A stretch of DNA of 54,756 nucleotides from an uncultured Prochlorococcus sp. (GCA_902594875.1 CACJNU010000011.1:1-54756); one strand, 5' to 3'. Positions 37,285 to 48,412 are shown, counted from the stretch's first letter. Notes: generated by a model not told the origin, from the letters alone. Numbers and translations: made by a program.

Positions 37285-38571
37285 CTAATTAAGAGTCTTT
37301 CGTGTACTAACGATACCTATGAAGCCTGTAGATTCTAATGAACATCTCAGTAACATCCCTGCAATAAAGAATGATGCGATTAATGAATTCCCACCATAAC
37401 TAATGAAAGGTAGTGGTAAGCCAGTAGTAGGCATAGAGCCTGTTGTTACAGCAATATGCATTATTGATTGGCCTATCAACAGTACACCACATCCAATAGA
37501 AACTAATTTTGTATAGTTGTTCCTGCACTTTAGAGCAATTCTTACAGTTATATATGAAAAAACTGCTAGAAAACCTAGGAATAAAGTACACCCTAACAAA
37601 CCAAATTCTTCAGCAAAAATGGCAAAAATAAAATCTGTGTACATAAAAGGTAGGTACTGTAATTTTTGTATAGATAATCCAAAACCTTGGCCAAATAGAC
37701 CACCTGAACCTATAGCTAATAAACTCTGAACCAATTGAAAGCCACTTTCCTGTTGATCTTTCCAAGGATTAATAAATGAAGTGACTCTAAGTTTTTGATA
37801 TTCGTTATTTAATATACTAATACATCCAGTGATGAATCCTAATGAAGCGAATGAGCAAAGAGAGCTGAGTTTTACTCCTCCACATAAACCCATTACCCAA
37901 ACAAGAATTCCAGTTAATGATGCAGTACTTAAATTAGGCTGCTTGAGTATTAATAAAATTAATAGACCAAAGGACAAAATTGAAATTAATTTTTTATCAT
38001 TTTTTATCAAATTCCAATGAGCAAAAAGGTTAGAAGCTTCAAGAATCAGAAAAGGTTTTATTAATTCAGATGGTTGCAGACGTAAATTACCTAGTACTAG
38101 CCATCTTGAAGAGCCATTCACTGTAATGCCAGTAATATTGGTTAGAAAAATCAAAAAAAATAAAATATAAAAAATAATCCTTGAAAACTTTAATAGATTT
38201 CTAATGTTCGTATTAAGAACGAAATAAAACAGACCAATACCTGGAATTGTCCAAATAATTTGTTTTTTTAAGAAATAAGCCCAATTCCCCATTTCTCTAC
38301 TAGCCACCCACCAACTTGACGATCCTAGAACGCATAATCCTAACATTGACCAAATTCCAATAAGGATAACGAGTATTTTTGCCTCATAAGGCCATATTGT
38401 CCAAGGCAAAGGAAAAATAGATTCTATTAAGTTGCTTTGATTACTTTTTTTACGAAGACTATGGTTTTTTTTTCTTTTAGAAATTCTTCTATATTTTATT
38501 TTTTCTTGACTTATCTCCAATTTTATTAATTGTATATGTTCTATTGAGACGTTTAATTGAGATTTTGCCAA
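37285..38571 (-). CDS. ftsW: FtsW/RodA/SpoVE family peptidoglycan glycosyltransferase
   Basis: A 428-residue multi-span membrane protein of the SEDS family that polymerises lipid II. The N-terminal 60 residues are basic and cytoplasmic. Then about ten hydrophobic spans follow, with NGSSRWLVLGNLRLQPSELI (near 152) and the family's C-terminal signature GLPLPFISYGGNSLIASFF. FtsW (division) is more likely than RodA (elongation) from this motif form, but the two are similar. It is divergent to the atp operon across a 217-base gap. Confidence 0.9.
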   Translation of the reverse strand: MAKSQLNVSIEHIQLIKLEISQEKIKYRRISKRKKNHSLRKKSNQSNLIESIFPLPWTIWPYEAKILVILIGIWSMLGLCVLGSSSWWVASREMGNWAYFLKKQIIWTIPGIGLFYFVLNTNIRNLLKFSRIIFYILFFLIFLTNITGITVNGSSRWLVLGNLRLQPSELIKPFLILEASNLFAHWNLIKNDKKLISILSFGLLILLILKQPNLSTASLTGILVWVMGLCGGVKLSSLCSFASLGFITGCISILNNEYQKLRVTSFINPWKDQQESGFQLVQSLLAIGSGGLFGQGFGLSIQKLQYLPFMYTDFIFAIFAEEFGLLGCTLFLGFLAVFSYITVRIALKCRNNYTKLVSIGCGVLLIGQSIMHIAVTTGSMPTTGLPLPFISYGGNSLIASFFIAGMLLRCSLESTGFIGIVSTRKTLN

Positions 38572-38726
38572 GTCTTTTATTAACGTTTTAAAGTGTTAAA
38601 GCAATTAAAAAGATGAATTTTCATAAACTTTATTTTTTTAAGAATAAAGTAAAAAATGGTCTACGTATTCATCCTAAATCTTAAGAATTAATTTTTTATA
38701 AAAAAAAACTAGCTAAAAGGCACCTC

Positions 38727-38756
38727 TCCGTGATAGATTCCGTGAGTTTATATACT
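38727..38756 (+). promoter_or_regulatory. Candidate atp operon promoter with tandem TCCGTGA repeats
   Basis: A seven-base direct repeat TCCGTGA occurs at 38727-38733 and 38739-38745, period 12 bases. A TATACT -10-like hexamer follows at 38751-38756. The first repeat is 17 bases upstream of the -10 element and so occupies the -35 position, without matching TTGACA. This is the layout of an activator-dependent promoter. The predicted start near 38762 gives a 27-base leader with GAGGGG (38773-38778) as ribosome binding site for atpI. Confidence 0.4.
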
Positions 38757-38788
38757 TACTTCAAACCATTCAGAGGGGTTTTTAAACT

Positions 38789-39265
38789 ATGTTCACAGCA
38801 GTGGACTCAAATAGAAAAAAACTTGAGCATCCTTCCAATAAGAATGTTCAATCTCCTCAATCCCTGAATAATTCGATCATCAAAGAAAGTAAATCTGGCA
38901 TTGCCAATCAAATAGATAATTTGCTTTCTCAAAATGATGAATACACAAAATTGCAACTAACAATTTTTGGAATTACTTTTATTTTATCTATTTTATTAGC
39001 TTCAATAACTGGAATTTTTCTTGGATTTACTTTTGGTTTTAGTATTTTTATAGGTGCAATTGCCGGCATTTTTTACCTACGTTTGCTCGCCAAAAGTATA
39101 GGGAAACTTGGTAAAGAATCCTCAGGTGTATCAAAATTGCAACTATTAGTTCCAGTTTGCCTCTTTATTTTTGCGAGCAAGCTAGGATCTTTGGATATTT
39201 TTCCTGCGATGATAGGTTTTTTCATTTATAAGCCTTCACTCATTCTTTATTTTTCACGTTCCTAA
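38789..39265 (+). CDS. atpI: ATP synthase protein I (AtpI)
   Basis: A 158-residue membrane protein at the head of the atp operon. A polar N-terminus of about 60 residues is followed by four hydrophobic spans (TIFGITFILSILLASITGIF, then FGFSIFIGAIAGIFYL, LLVPVCLFIFASKL and a final span). AtpI proteins are poorly conserved and are thought to assist c-ring assembly or Mg2+ handling. The identity comes from the spans and from position directly before atpB (21-base gap). A GAGGGG ribosome binding site lies 10 bases before the ATG. Confidence 0.85.
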   Translation: MFTAVDSNRKKLEHPSNKNVQSPQSLNNSIIKESKSGIANQIDNLLSQNDEYTKLQLTIFGITFILSILLASITGIFLGFTFGFSIFIGAIAGIFYLRLLAKSIGKLGKESSGVSKLQLLVPVCLFIFASKLGSLDIFPAMIGFFIYKPSLILYFSRS

Positions 39266-39286
39266 GTAAATTTTTATTCAAAACAA

Positions 39287-40012
39287 ATGTTTTTTAATTC
39301 CTTGCTAACAAATTTTGCAGCATTAGAAGTTGGTCAACATCTTTATTGGCAAATTGGAAACATCAGACTGCATGGGCAGGTATTTTTAACATCTTGGATT
39401 TTATTAGGAGCGTTATTAGTTTTTATTTCTTTAGGAACTAAAAAAATGGAAAATGATCCTAAAGGCCTTCAAAACTTGCTTGAGTTCCTCTGGGATTACA
39501 TAAGAGACCTTGCTAGGACTCAAATAGGTGAAAAAGTATATAGAGATTGGATGCCATTTATAGGTACTTTATTTTTATTCGTCTTTGTTAGTAATTGGGG
39601 AGGAGCTTTAATTCCTTGGAGATTGATTAAGTTACCAAGTGGAGAATTAGGAGCACCTACTGCAGATATCAATACAACTATAGCCTTGGCTTTATTGGTT
39701 TCACTTTCTTATTTCTATGCAGGTTTAAGCAATAAAGGTTGGAGATACTTCGAATATTATGTTCATCCAACTCCTATTATGCTTCCTTTCAAAATTCTAG
39801 AGGACTTTACGAAACCTTTATCACTTTCTTTCAGGCTATTTGGAAATATTTTGGCTGATGAACTGGTTGTTGGTGTTCTAGTCTTTTTAGTTCCGCTAAT
39901 TCTCCCAATACCTGTTATGTTTTTAGGATTATTTACGAGTGCAATTCAGGCATTGATTTTCGCAACTTTAGCGGCCTACTACATTGGAGAAGCTGTTGAA
40001 GAACATCATTAG
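39287..40012 (+). CDS. atpB: ATP synthase F0 subunit a
   Basis: A 241-residue membrane subunit that forms the proton half-channels against the c-ring. The essential Arg is Arg183 in [33 protein letters not shown] and the C-terminal span [19 protein letters not shown] are conserved. In older cyanobacterial naming this is atpI or subunit a. It follows atpI by 21 bases. The 163-base gap after it, ahead of the c-subunit gene, is long for this operon and carries RNA hairpins. Confidence 0.97.
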   Translation: MFFNSLLTNFAALEVGQHLYWQIGNIRLHGQVFLTSWILLGALLVFISLGTKKMENDPKGLQNLLEFLWDYIRDLARTQIGEKVYRDWMPFIGTLFLFVFVSNWGGALIPWRLIKLPSGELGAPTADINTTIALALLVSLSYFYAGLSNKGWRYFEYYVHPTPIMLPFKILEDFTKPLSLSFRLFGNILADELVVGVLVFLVPLILPIPVMFLGLFTSAIQALIFATLAAYYIGEAVEEHH

Positions 40013-40029
40013 CTGTCTTCCAATACATT

Positions 40030-40098
40030 CAGACGCTTTTACAAAGGGTCTGTAATCTGGCAAAATATCTAATCGCGTAGGTCTGAAAATATCAGACC
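40030..40098 (+). promoter_or_regulatory. Alternating complementary segments in the atpB-atpE leader
   Basis: Four short segments can pair in more than one way. They are CAGAC (40030-40034), GGTCTG (40047-40052), GGTCTGA (40080-40086) and TCAGACC (40092-40098). Segments 3 and 4 form a perfect 7-bp hairpin with a five-base AAATA loop. Segments 1 and 2 form a 5-bp hairpin. Segment 2 could instead pair with 4, and 1 with 3. This is the layout of an alternative-structure leader or of a processed, stabilised mRNA 5' end, ahead of the c-subunit gene. Confidence 0.5.
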
Positions 40099-40117
40099 CA
40101 TTCTTAAAAAAAGAATG
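40099..40117 (+). promoter_or_regulatory. Perfect 7-bp hairpin upstream of atpE
   Basis: CATTCTT (40099-40105) and AAGAATG (40111-40117) flank a five-A loop. The hairpin abuts the preceding GGTCTGA/TCAGACC stem with no base between. It is not a terminator because no U-run follows. It sits 58 bases before the c-subunit start and may shield the downstream RNA or mark a processing site. Confidence 0.5.
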
Positions 40118-40157
40118 TCCAAGCGTGTATGACAACAAAGATTATTACAAGCATTAA

Positions 40158-40421
<264 letters not shown>

Positions 40422-40489
40422 AAGTTAATATTGCTTCTAATCCTTATTAGCAATATTTAAATTTAATTTTTTAATTTCAACTGAATCAT

Positions 40490-40951
40490 ATGTTGGCCTT
40501 TAATTTTTTTGGTGCTACAGAAGGTGGATTATTTGATATAAATGCCACTTTGCCACTAATGGCGATACAAGTAGTTGCTCTTACTTACATCTTAAATTCT
40601 CTCTTTTTTAAGCCTGTAGGCAATGTTGTAGAAAAAAGAGAAAAGTTTGTAAGTAATAATATTATTGAGGCCAAAAATAAACTTTCTGAGGTTAAAAAAT
40701 TAGAAGCTGATTTATTAACTCAGCTTCAAAGTGCTCGTACAGAAGCTCAAAGAATTGTAAGCGAAGCTGAGGGTGAGTCTGAAAAACTCTATAAAGAAGC
40801 ACTAGAACTTGCTAACAATGAAGCAAATGCTTCAAAAGAAAAAGCAAGACTAGAAATAGAAAGTCAGACATCTGCTGCTCGTGATCAACTTTCTAAACAG
40901 GCTGATGATCTAAGCGAACTTATTGTTAATAGATTGATTCTAGAAAAATGA
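40490..40951 (+). CDS. atpF2: ATP synthase F0 subunit b'
   Basis: A 153-residue stator subunit with one N-terminal hydrophobic span (about 20-38, [20 protein letters not shown]) and a long charged coiled coil to the end. Photosynthetic bacteria and cyanobacteria have two different b-type subunits, and the one encoded first, after c, is b'. It was called atpG in older cyanobacterial papers. It overlaps the b gene by 4 bases (ATGA), suggesting coupled translation and matched stoichiometry. Confidence 0.94.
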   Translation: MLAFNFFGATEGGLFDINATLPLMAIQVVALTYILNSLFFKPVGNVVEKREKFVSNNIIEAKNKLSEVKKLEADLLTQLQSARTEAQRIVSEAEGESEKLYKEALELANNEANASKEKARLEIESQTSAARDQLSKQADDLSELIVNRLILEK

Positions 40952-41460
40952 ATTTAACTCTTTTAGCTACAGAAGGTTTTGGATTGAACTTCAATTTATT
41001 CGAAACTAATATCCTTAATTGGGCTGTAGTAGTTTTCGGCCTTTATAAATTTTTGCCTGGTTTCCTAGGTAAAATGCTTCAAAAAAGGAGAGAAGGAATA
41101 CTTCTTGAATTAAAAGATGCTGAAGATCGACTCCTAAATGCAACTCAAGCTTTAGAAAAGGCGAAGAAAGATTTATCTTCAGCAGAAGAAAAAGCTTCTC
41201 AAATAAAAGCAGATTCCCTTAAAAGATCTGAATCAATCAGAATGGAAAGTGAGAAAAAAGCGATAGAGGAGATGGCACGAATTAAACAAAGTGCAATCTC
41301 TGATGAGAGCTCTGAAGCATCCAGAGCAATTTCTCAACTTCGAAAAGAAGCTGTTGAACTGGCAATAAAGAAAGCTTTAGATTCTCTCCCAAATCGACTT
41401 GATAAAACAACACAAGAAAATTTGGTAACTCAATCAATTAATAACATTGAGGTGAACTAA
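40948..41460 (+). CDS. atpF: ATP synthase F0 subunit b
   Basis: A 170-residue stator subunit. A hydrophobic N-terminal span (about 20-42, [20 protein letters not shown]) is followed by a charged coiled coil through the body, including [20 protein letters not shown]. Together with b' it links membrane subunit a to the delta subunit on top of F1. It overlaps b' by 4 bases and its stop shares one base with the delta start (TAATG). Both junctions point to coupled translation. Confidence 0.95.
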   Translation: MNLTLLATEGFGLNFNLFETNILNWAVVVFGLYKFLPGFLGKMLQKRREGILLELKDAEDRLLNATQALEKAKKDLSSAEEKASQIKADSLKRSESIRMESEKKAIEEMARIKQSAISDESSEASRAISQLRKEAVELAIKKALDSLPNRLDKTTQENLVTQSINNIEVN

Positions 41461-42002
41461 TGCCACTTTTAAATTCAGTTACAACACCATACGCAGAGGC
41501 ATTACTTCAAGTTGTGAATGAAAACTCGCAAACTGAAGAGATGGTTTCTGAGGTTAAACAACTCTTGGAATTAATAAATGATTCCCCTGAATTGGAGAAG
41601 GCACTATCCTCTCCCATTTTGGAAACAGATGCTAAGAAGAAAATCATCACTGAAATTTTTTCAAATAAGGTTAATTCTTCTTTACTGAATTTCTTAAAAT
41701 TATTGGCCTACAGGCAAAGAATAGGAATTCTTACTTCAATTCTTGATAGGTTTTTAGAGATTTACCGAGAAAATAGTAATATTGCTTTGGCAACTGTTAC
41801 TTCTGCAGTCGAGCTTACTGATGAACAGAAAGGTTTAATTACCAAAAAGATCATCAATATTGCTGGAACAGAAAAATTAGAACTTGTAACTAAAATCGAC
41901 CCATCTCTTATTGGTGGCTTCGTCGCCAGTGTAGGATCAAAAGTAATTGATGCTTCCCTTGCTTCACAAATTAGAAAACTTGGCTTAACTCTTTCCAAGT
42001 AA
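41460..42002 (+). CDS. atpH: ATP synthase F1 subunit delta
   Basis: A 180-residue soluble stator subunit. The N-terminal helical domain starts TPYAEALLQVVNENSQTEEM, and the C-terminal part carries LELVTKIDPSLIGGFVASVG, the conserved family signature. It connects the b/b' stalk to the top of the alpha3beta3 hexamer (OSCP equivalent). In older cyanobacterial naming it is atpD. It begins at the overlapping base of the b-gene stop and is followed after 30 bases by atpA. Confidence 0.95.
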   Translation: MPLLNSVTTPYAEALLQVVNENSQTEEMVSEVKQLLELINDSPELEKALSSPILETDAKKKIITEIFSNKVNSSLLNFLKLLAYRQRIGILTSILDRFLEIYRENSNIALATVTSAVELTDEQKGLITKKIINIAGTEKLELVTKIDPSLIGGFVASVGSKVIDASLASQIRKLGLTLSK

Positions 42003-42020
42003 CTTTTAAATCAACCTTAA

Positions 42021-43550
<1,530 letters not shown>

Positions 43551-43568
43551 ATTTATTTAGGAGTTACT

Positions 43569-44519
43569 ATGGCAAATCTTAAAGAGATTAGAGATCGCAT
43601 CGTTTCCGTTAAAAATACAAGAAAAATAACGGAGGCCATGAGACTTGTAGCAGCTGCAAAGGTTAGGAGAGCTCAAGATCAAGTTCTTAAGAGTAGACCT
43701 TTTGCAGATAAACTTGCTCGAGTCTTAGAAAATATTCAATCTAGAGTACAATTTGAGGCTGTAGACTCTCCTCTATTATCCAAGAGAGAAGTAAAGAGTA
43801 TTTCTTTAGTTTGTATAACTGCGGATAGAGGATTATGCGGTGGTTACAACACAAATATCATAAAAAAGGTAGAAATAAGATATTCAGAATTAGTCAAACA
43901 AGGGTATAAACCAAATTTAATTTTGGTAGGTAAGAAAGCTATTGGATATTTTCAAAATAGAAAGGATAGATATGTAATTAAAAGTACTTTCAAAGAACTA
44001 GAACAGGTACCCACAGTCAAGGACTCTGAAGGAGTTACAAATGAAATTTTAGCTGAATTTCTTTCAGAAAATTCTGATAGGGTGGAAATTATTTACACGA
44101 AATTCATTACTCTAGTTAGCTGCGCCCCTGTCGTTCAAACACTATTACCACTTGACCCTCAAGGAATTGCTGAGGAAAACGATGAAATTTTTAGGTTGAC
44201 TACAAAGGATAGTAAGTTACTTGTTGAAAAATCAAATATTGAAAAAAGTGATTCAGAGAAGTTACCATCAGATATTGTTTTTGAACAGAGTCCTGATCAA
44301 CTATTAGATTCGTTATTACCATTATATTTGCAGAATCAGGTACTAAGAGCCCTTCAAGAGTCGGCAGCTTCGGAACTCGCTTGCAGGATGACCGCTATGA
44401 ATAATGCAAGTGATAATGCTAAAGAATTAGCAAGTACTTTGAATCTAACCTATAACAAAGCCAGACAAGCAGCTATTACACAAGAAATATTAGAAGTTGT
44501 AGGAGGTTCAGCAGTTTAG
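43569..44519 (+). CDS. atpG: ATP synthase F1 subunit gamma
   Basis: A 316-residue central rotor shaft. [20 protein letters not shown] and the C-terminal [20 protein letters not shown] match the family, and [13 protein letters not shown] is the usual middle motif. About 35 extra residues between DPQGIAEEN and [14 protein letters not shown] (about 200-245) are the insertion shared by cyanobacteria and chloroplasts. The regulatory cysteine pair of plant gamma is absent, so thioredoxin control is unlikely. Older cyanobacterial naming is atpC. It is followed after 16 bases by a ferredoxin gene. Confidence 0.97.
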   Translation: MANLKEIRDRIVSVKNTRKITEAMRLVAAAKVRRAQDQVLKSRPFADKLARVLENIQSRVQFEAVDSPLLSKREVKSISLVCITADRGLCGGYNTNIIKKVEIRYSELVKQGYKPNLILVGKKAIGYFQNRKDRYVIKSTFKELEQVPTVKDSEGVTNEILAEFLSENSDRVEIIYTKFITLVSCAPVVQTLLPLDPQGIAEENDEIFRLTTKDSKLLVEKSNIEKSDSEKLPSDIVFEQSPDQLLDSLLPLYLQNQVLRALQESAASELACRMTAMNNASDNAKELASTLNLTYNKARQAAITQEILEVVGGSAV

Positions 44520-44535
44520 CAATAAGATTTAGGAT

Positions 44536-44862
44536 ATGCCTGAATACAATATCAGAGTTCAATTTGACCAAAAGACTTTTAGTTTTTTATGTTCTGAAGA
44601 TCAAGATATTATTTCAGCGGCAAAAATGAATGGGATAGATTTACCAAGTAGTTGTTGTTCAGGAGTTTGTACAGATTGTGCATCCCTGATATTGGAAGGA
44701 TCCGTAGATCAAGAAGATGCTATGGGATTAAATGATGATTTGAGGGAAAAGGGATTTGCACTTTTGTGTGTAGCGTATCCCAAGTCAGATTTGAAGATTG
44801 TTATTGGTAAAGGAGTCGAAGATGATTTATACAATGATCAATTTGGTAAATATCAAAAATGA
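44536..44862 (+). CDS. [2Fe-2S] ferredoxin, plant type, at the end of the atp operon
   Basis: A 108-residue ferredoxin with plant-type cluster ligands: Cys40, Cys45 and Cys48 (SSCCSGVCTDCAS) and Cys78 (FALLCVAYP). Compared with PetF the spacing is standard, but the C-terminus is about 10 residues longer (VEDDLYNDQFGKYQK) and the surface is less acidic. It is probably one of the minor ferredoxins, not the main photosynthetic one. It lies 16 bases downstream of the gamma gene, overlaps the next gene by 4 bases, and is thus likely read as part of the atp transcript. Confidence 0.9.
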   Translation: MPEYNIRVQFDQKTFSFLCSEDQDIISAAKMNGIDLPSSCCSGVCTDCASLILEGSVDQEDAMGLNDDLREKGFALLCVAYPKSDLKIVIGKGVEDDLYNDQFGKYQK

Positions 44863-45050
44863 AATTAATTTCAGTTGATTATTATTTAAATTGGCCGGTT
44901 ACAATAAAATTAAAAAATTTAAGGTCATTTATTATTGCAAATTTAGAAAAAAAAGGTGATTTAATTCGATGGTCAATTGTTGATATTCAAAATTCTATTG
45001 ACTCTTTTGGAACAAAAAAACTTAGAATTAAAGCTGTCTTAGCTAATTAA
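44859..45050 (+). CDS. Conserved 63-residue protein, function unknown
   Basis: A small protein, MKLISVDYYLNWPVTIKLKN followed by a short mixed tail ending RIKAVLAN. It overlaps the ferredoxin stop by 4 bases (ATGA), so translation is probably coupled. It has no membrane span, cysteine cluster or motif that I can name. The length and coupled start make it a likely real gene. A role with the ferredoxin or with the following DUF3326 gene is only contextual. Confidence 0.65.
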   Translation: MKLISVDYYLNWPVTIKLKNLRSFIIANLEKKGDLIRWSIVDIQNSIDSFGTKKLRIKAVLAN

Positions 45051-45073
45051 AAAATATTAATTAAAATATTTTT
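45050..45073 (+). terminator. Weak AT-only inverted repeat after the 63aa gene
   Basis: AAAAATATT (45050-45058) and AATATTTTT (45065-45073) form a perfect 9-bp stem around the loop AATTAA, and the second arm ends in a run of T. The stem contains no G or C, so it is weak as a rho-independent terminator. It lies only 4 bases before the DUF3326 start. It could reduce read-through from the atp operon. Confidence 0.25.
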
Positions 45074-45077
45074 AATA

Positions 45078-46136
45078 ATGGAAAATTCACCAACAATATT
45101 CATTGTTCCAACTGGGATTGGTTGTGAAGTGGGAGGTTTTGCAGGGGATGCACTTCCTACCGCTAAATTATTAGCATCGGCAAGTGGATGTTTAATTACT
45201 CATCCAAATGTTATGAATGGCGGTGCTCTATCTGAAAAAGATAAAAATATTTTTTATGTTGAGGGTTATAGTTTAGACCGACTTGCTAAAGGAGAAATCG
45301 CTTTAAAAAGGGTAAAGCAACAGAAAATTGGGATAATTTTTGATTCAGCCATTGAAAAAGAAATATTAGTAAGACATTTACAAGTTGCTTATGCATGTGT
45401 CTCTACCTTAGGTATTAATGTTCATTCTTATGTGATTACAAAAAAACCATTAAACATAATTATTGATTCCGATTCTTCAAAAATCAGTGGTGGCACAATT
45501 GAAAATCCTGATACTTTAATTGATGCAGGAAAATATTTAATAGAAAAAGGAGTTACGGCAATAGCAATTGTGGCAAAATTTCCAGATGATTCAGATTCTT
45601 TAGAGACAAATACGTATCGAGAGGGGAAAGGGGTTGATCCTATTGCTGGAGTCGAAGCAGTTATAAGTCATATAATAAGCAAATTTTTAAAAGTTCCCTG
45701 TGCTCACGCACCTGCTTTAAATCCAATTGAACTGAATGAAAATTTAGATCCTCGTGCAGCCGCAGAAGAAATAGGATACACCTTTTTACCATCAGTACTG
45801 ATTGGGTTAAGCAATGCACCTGACATTATTGAATTGCCTGCTAAAAGTGAATCAATATCACTACACCCTGATCAGATTGAATCTATTGTCGTTCCTAATG
45901 GTGCATTAGGGGGTGAAGCAGTACTAGCAGGGATTGAAAAAGGTTTAAATATTATCTCTGTAAAAAATCAAAATACATTAAAAGTGACAAATGAGTTTTA
46001 TGATTATCCCAATCTTTTTGAAGTGGATAATTATTTAGAAGCTGCAGGCATAATTATTGCTATCAAAAAAGGTATCAACCTTAATTCAATTAGACGGCCT
46101 TTAAAAAAAATCCAACAGTGTTCTTATAGTGATTAA
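45078..46136 (+). CDS. DUF3326 family protein
   Basis: A 352-residue soluble protein starting with the distinctive IFIVPTGIGCEVGGFAGDAL and containing ITHPNVMNGGAL, CAHAPALNPIELNENLDPRA and VVPNGALGGEAVLAGIEKGL. I recognise it as the DUF3326 family, conserved in cyanobacteria and some plants, with no established function. The glycine-rich segments suggest a ligand-binding enzyme, but no catalytic signature is clear. It follows the ferredoxin and 63-residue genes and its stop interleaves with that of nadE within TTAA. Confidence 0.85.
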   Translation: MENSPTIFIVPTGIGCEVGGFAGDALPTAKLLASASGCLITHPNVMNGGALSEKDKNIFYVEGYSLDRLAKGEIALKRVKQQKIGIIFDSAIEKEILVRHLQVAYACVSTLGINVHSYVITKKPLNIIIDSDSSKISGGTIENPDTLIDAGKYLIEKGVTAIAIVAKFPDDSDSLETNTYREGKGVDPIAGVEAVISHIISKFLKVPCAHAPALNPIELNENLDPRAAAEEIGYTFLPSVLIGLSNAPDIIELPAKSESISLHPDQIESIVVPNGALGGEAVLAGIEKGLNIISVKNQNTLKVTNEFYDYPNLFEVDNYLEAAGIIIAIKKGINLNSIRRPLKKIQQCSYSD

Positions 46137-47830
46137 TAAGATATTGCTATGGGAACTCTCCAGTCACTTCCTAATGATTGACTGCTTAGTTTTAGTATTG
46201 GAGGGGCCTGCTTTCTTTTAAATTCAGCTTTTTTTATGAGTGAGATAATTTTTAAAATTAAATCTTTTTTATAACCATCATCTTCTAGTTGTTGTAAATC
46301 TTTTTTCTCCTCAATAATTCCTTTAAGAATATCATCTAAAATCGAATAAGGTGGGAGAGAATCAGTATCTAATTGATTAGGACCTAATTCGGCACTTGGA
46401 GCTTTCGTACGTATATTTTCACCAATTATACCCACATTAGTATCTAACAGATATGATTTTCTATGATTAATTGAATCTTCACTATCAAGCCAATTACATA
46501 ATTTAAAAACATTAGTTTTATATAAATCCCCAATTACCGATAATCCCCCATTCATATCACCATAAAGTGTGCAATATCCTACAGCTAGTTCTGATTTATT
46601 TCCCGTTGAAAGTAATAAATGCTTTTCTTGATTTGCTAAAGCCATCAGAAGCGTACCTCTGATTCTTGATTGAATATTTTGATTTGTTATTTCAGCCATC
46701 TTGAAAGATACGGTATTTATAAAAGATTCTTCAAAACAGCTCATCAAATTTTCAATTGGGATACTATTGAAATTTATTTTTAATCTTCTCGCTAAATCTT
46801 TAGCATCACTCTTTGAATGAGATGAGCTCCACTTAGAGGGCATTGAGACGCAATAAATATTATTACTGCCAAGAGCAGCTGTCGCAATTGCTGAAACTAG
46901 TGCTGAATCAATTCCACCACTTAGTCCAATTAAAGCCGTTTTAAAGCCGCATTTTTGTGCATAATCCCTAACACCAAGGACTAATGCATCAAAAATTGAT
47001 GACATCTCAGAATTTTCAAATTTATTTTTTTGAGGCTTTGTTTGCGCAATATTCCAACTGGAGAGGTCTTCTGAAAAAGATTTTAATTGCTTAATTTTAG
47101 ATCCATTCTTATCAAGAATAAAACTATTTCCATCAAAAATTAAATTATCATTTGCTCCAATCTGATTTACATATATCAGTGGTACTTGAAGATATTGAGC
47201 AGCAAAACTCGAAACTTTGGATCTTAGCTCTAACTTTTTGAAGGTATATGGGGAGGCCGATAAGTTCACTAAGATATCAACTTTTTTTTTCTTTAAATCA
47301 AAAATAGGATTCTTTTTATGTATACCTCTACCTTCTATATTTTTGTTGACCCATAAATCCTCACATATAGTAAAGCCAAGTCGCCAGCTTTTATTGTTAA
47401 TTTCTCTTGTTAACACGGAAACTTTTTCTTCTGATCTAAAGTATCTTTTCTCATCAAATACTTCATAGGTGGGAAGAATAATTTTACGAGCAATTATTTT
47501 CCATTCACCTTGCTCAAGCAATGCAATAGAATTATAAAGATTTGGAAAAAAAGAATCATTTATTATCTCAGCTATCCCCACTGTGATACTCAAGCTCCCA
47601 TATTTTTTATTAATATCTAAGGCTAATTTGTCAAGAATTTGATATTGATTTTTGATTAAATTTTTTTTTAGAAGTAGGTCATTTGCTGGATATCCCCATA
47701 GTGATAATTCTGGAGTAAGAACTAAATCAGCAGAAGTTGAGCTAGCTTTCGAAGCAGTACTAAGTATTTTTTTTGCATTACCCTCTAAATCACCAACAAC
47801 TGGATTAATTTGAGCAAGTAAAAACTTCAT
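46133..47830 (-). CDS. nadE: Glutamine-dependent NAD+ synthetase
   Basis: A 565-residue two-domain enzyme for the last step of NAD synthesis. The N-terminal nitrilase-type glutaminase domain (1-260) has the catalytic triad Glu41 (TPELSLWGYP), Lys116 (RKIILPTY) and Cys156 (TICEDLW). The C-terminal synthetase domain has the ATP-pyrophosphatase loop LIGLSGGIDSALVSAIA (near 300) and LLSTGNKSELAVGYCTLYGD. Both domains are complete. It overlaps nadD by 4 bases, so two consecutive NAD-synthesis steps are encoded side by side. Confidence 0.96.
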   Translation of the reverse strand: MKFLLAQINPVVGDLEGNAKKILSTASKASSTSADLVLTPELSLWGYPANDLLLKKNLIKNQYQILDKLALDINKKYGSLSITVGIAEIINDSFFPNLYNSIALLEQGEWKIIARKIILPTYEVFDEKRYFRSEEKVSVLTREINNKSWRLGFTICEDLWVNKNIEGRGIHKKNPIFDLKKKKVDILVNLSASPYTFKKLELRSKVSSFAAQYLQVPLIYVNQIGANDNLIFDGNSFILDKNGSKIKQLKSFSEDLSSWNIAQTKPQKNKFENSEMSSIFDALVLGVRDYAQKCGFKTALIGLSGGIDSALVSAIATAALGSNNIYCVSMPSKWSSSHSKSDAKDLARRLKINFNSIPIENLMSCFEESFINTVSFKMAEITNQNIQSRIRGTLLMALANQEKHLLLSTGNKSELAVGYCTLYGDMNGGLSVIGDLYKTNVFKLCNWLDSEDSINHRKSYLLDTNVGIIGENIRTKAPSAELGPNQLDTDSLPPYSILDDILKGIIEEKKDLQQLEDDGYKKDLILKIISLIKKAEFKRKQAPPILKLSSQSLGSDWRVPIAISY

Positions 47831-48405
47831 TCAACTAATTTAGTGGATTTATATAAATTATTCTTTTTAACAATATCTATTAATGAAGTTGGTAAATTAG
47901 AATAATTAAAATTTGACCTTAGCTTAGAACTTGAAATGTTTGGGATTTTTATGGTTGAAATCTTAAATTTCACTTTATAATTTTCTAGCATTTTAAGAGT
48001 ATTTGATTCAACAGGATATCCCTCTCTTAAAATTACTAAAAAACTGACCTCATCAGTAATTTTATCAAAATTTTTCCAGTAGAAAATATCTTTAATTAAA
48101 TCGCTCCCAATAACAAAATCTAGATTAGTTAATTCATAAATTCTTTTACATTTTTTAATTGACTCTACTGCCCATTGGCTACTAACACATTGATTAAATA
48201 AAATTCTAGGATTATCTAAATCTTCAATAAGAGTTTTTAATAAATGGCTACGAATTGAGAGATTCTCTTTGTGATTTTTGTTGGGGTTATTACTAACATA
48301 ACCAATTGTAAAAGCATATATTTTGGATAATTCTTCAAGAATTTTTTTATGTCCAATGGTAGGTGGATCTGCACTTGTACCAAATAATGCAATGCTTTTT
48401 CCCAT
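47827..48405 (-). CDS. nadD: Nicotinate-nucleotide adenylyltransferase
   Basis: A 192-residue nucleotidyltransferase that makes nicotinate adenine dinucleotide. The nucleotide-binding loop is FGTSADPPTIGHKKIL (8-23), with the HxGH variant PTIGH, VIGSDLIKDI is in the middle and ISSSKLRSNF near the C-terminus is the ISSTxIR motif. Position directly before nadE supports the substrate assignment. It is 7 bases downstream of the GTPase gene. Confidence 0.92.
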   Translation of the reverse strand: MGKSIALFGTSADPPTIGHKKILEELSKIYAFTIGYVSNNPNKNHKENLSIRSHLLKTLIEDLDNPRILFNQCVSSQWAVESIKKCKRIYELTNLDFVIGSDLIKDIFYWKNFDKITDEVSFLVILREGYPVESNTLKMLENYKVKFKISTIKIPNISSSKLRSNFNYSNLPTSLIDIVKKNNLYKSTKLVE

Positions 48406-48412
48406 TTAAGTT

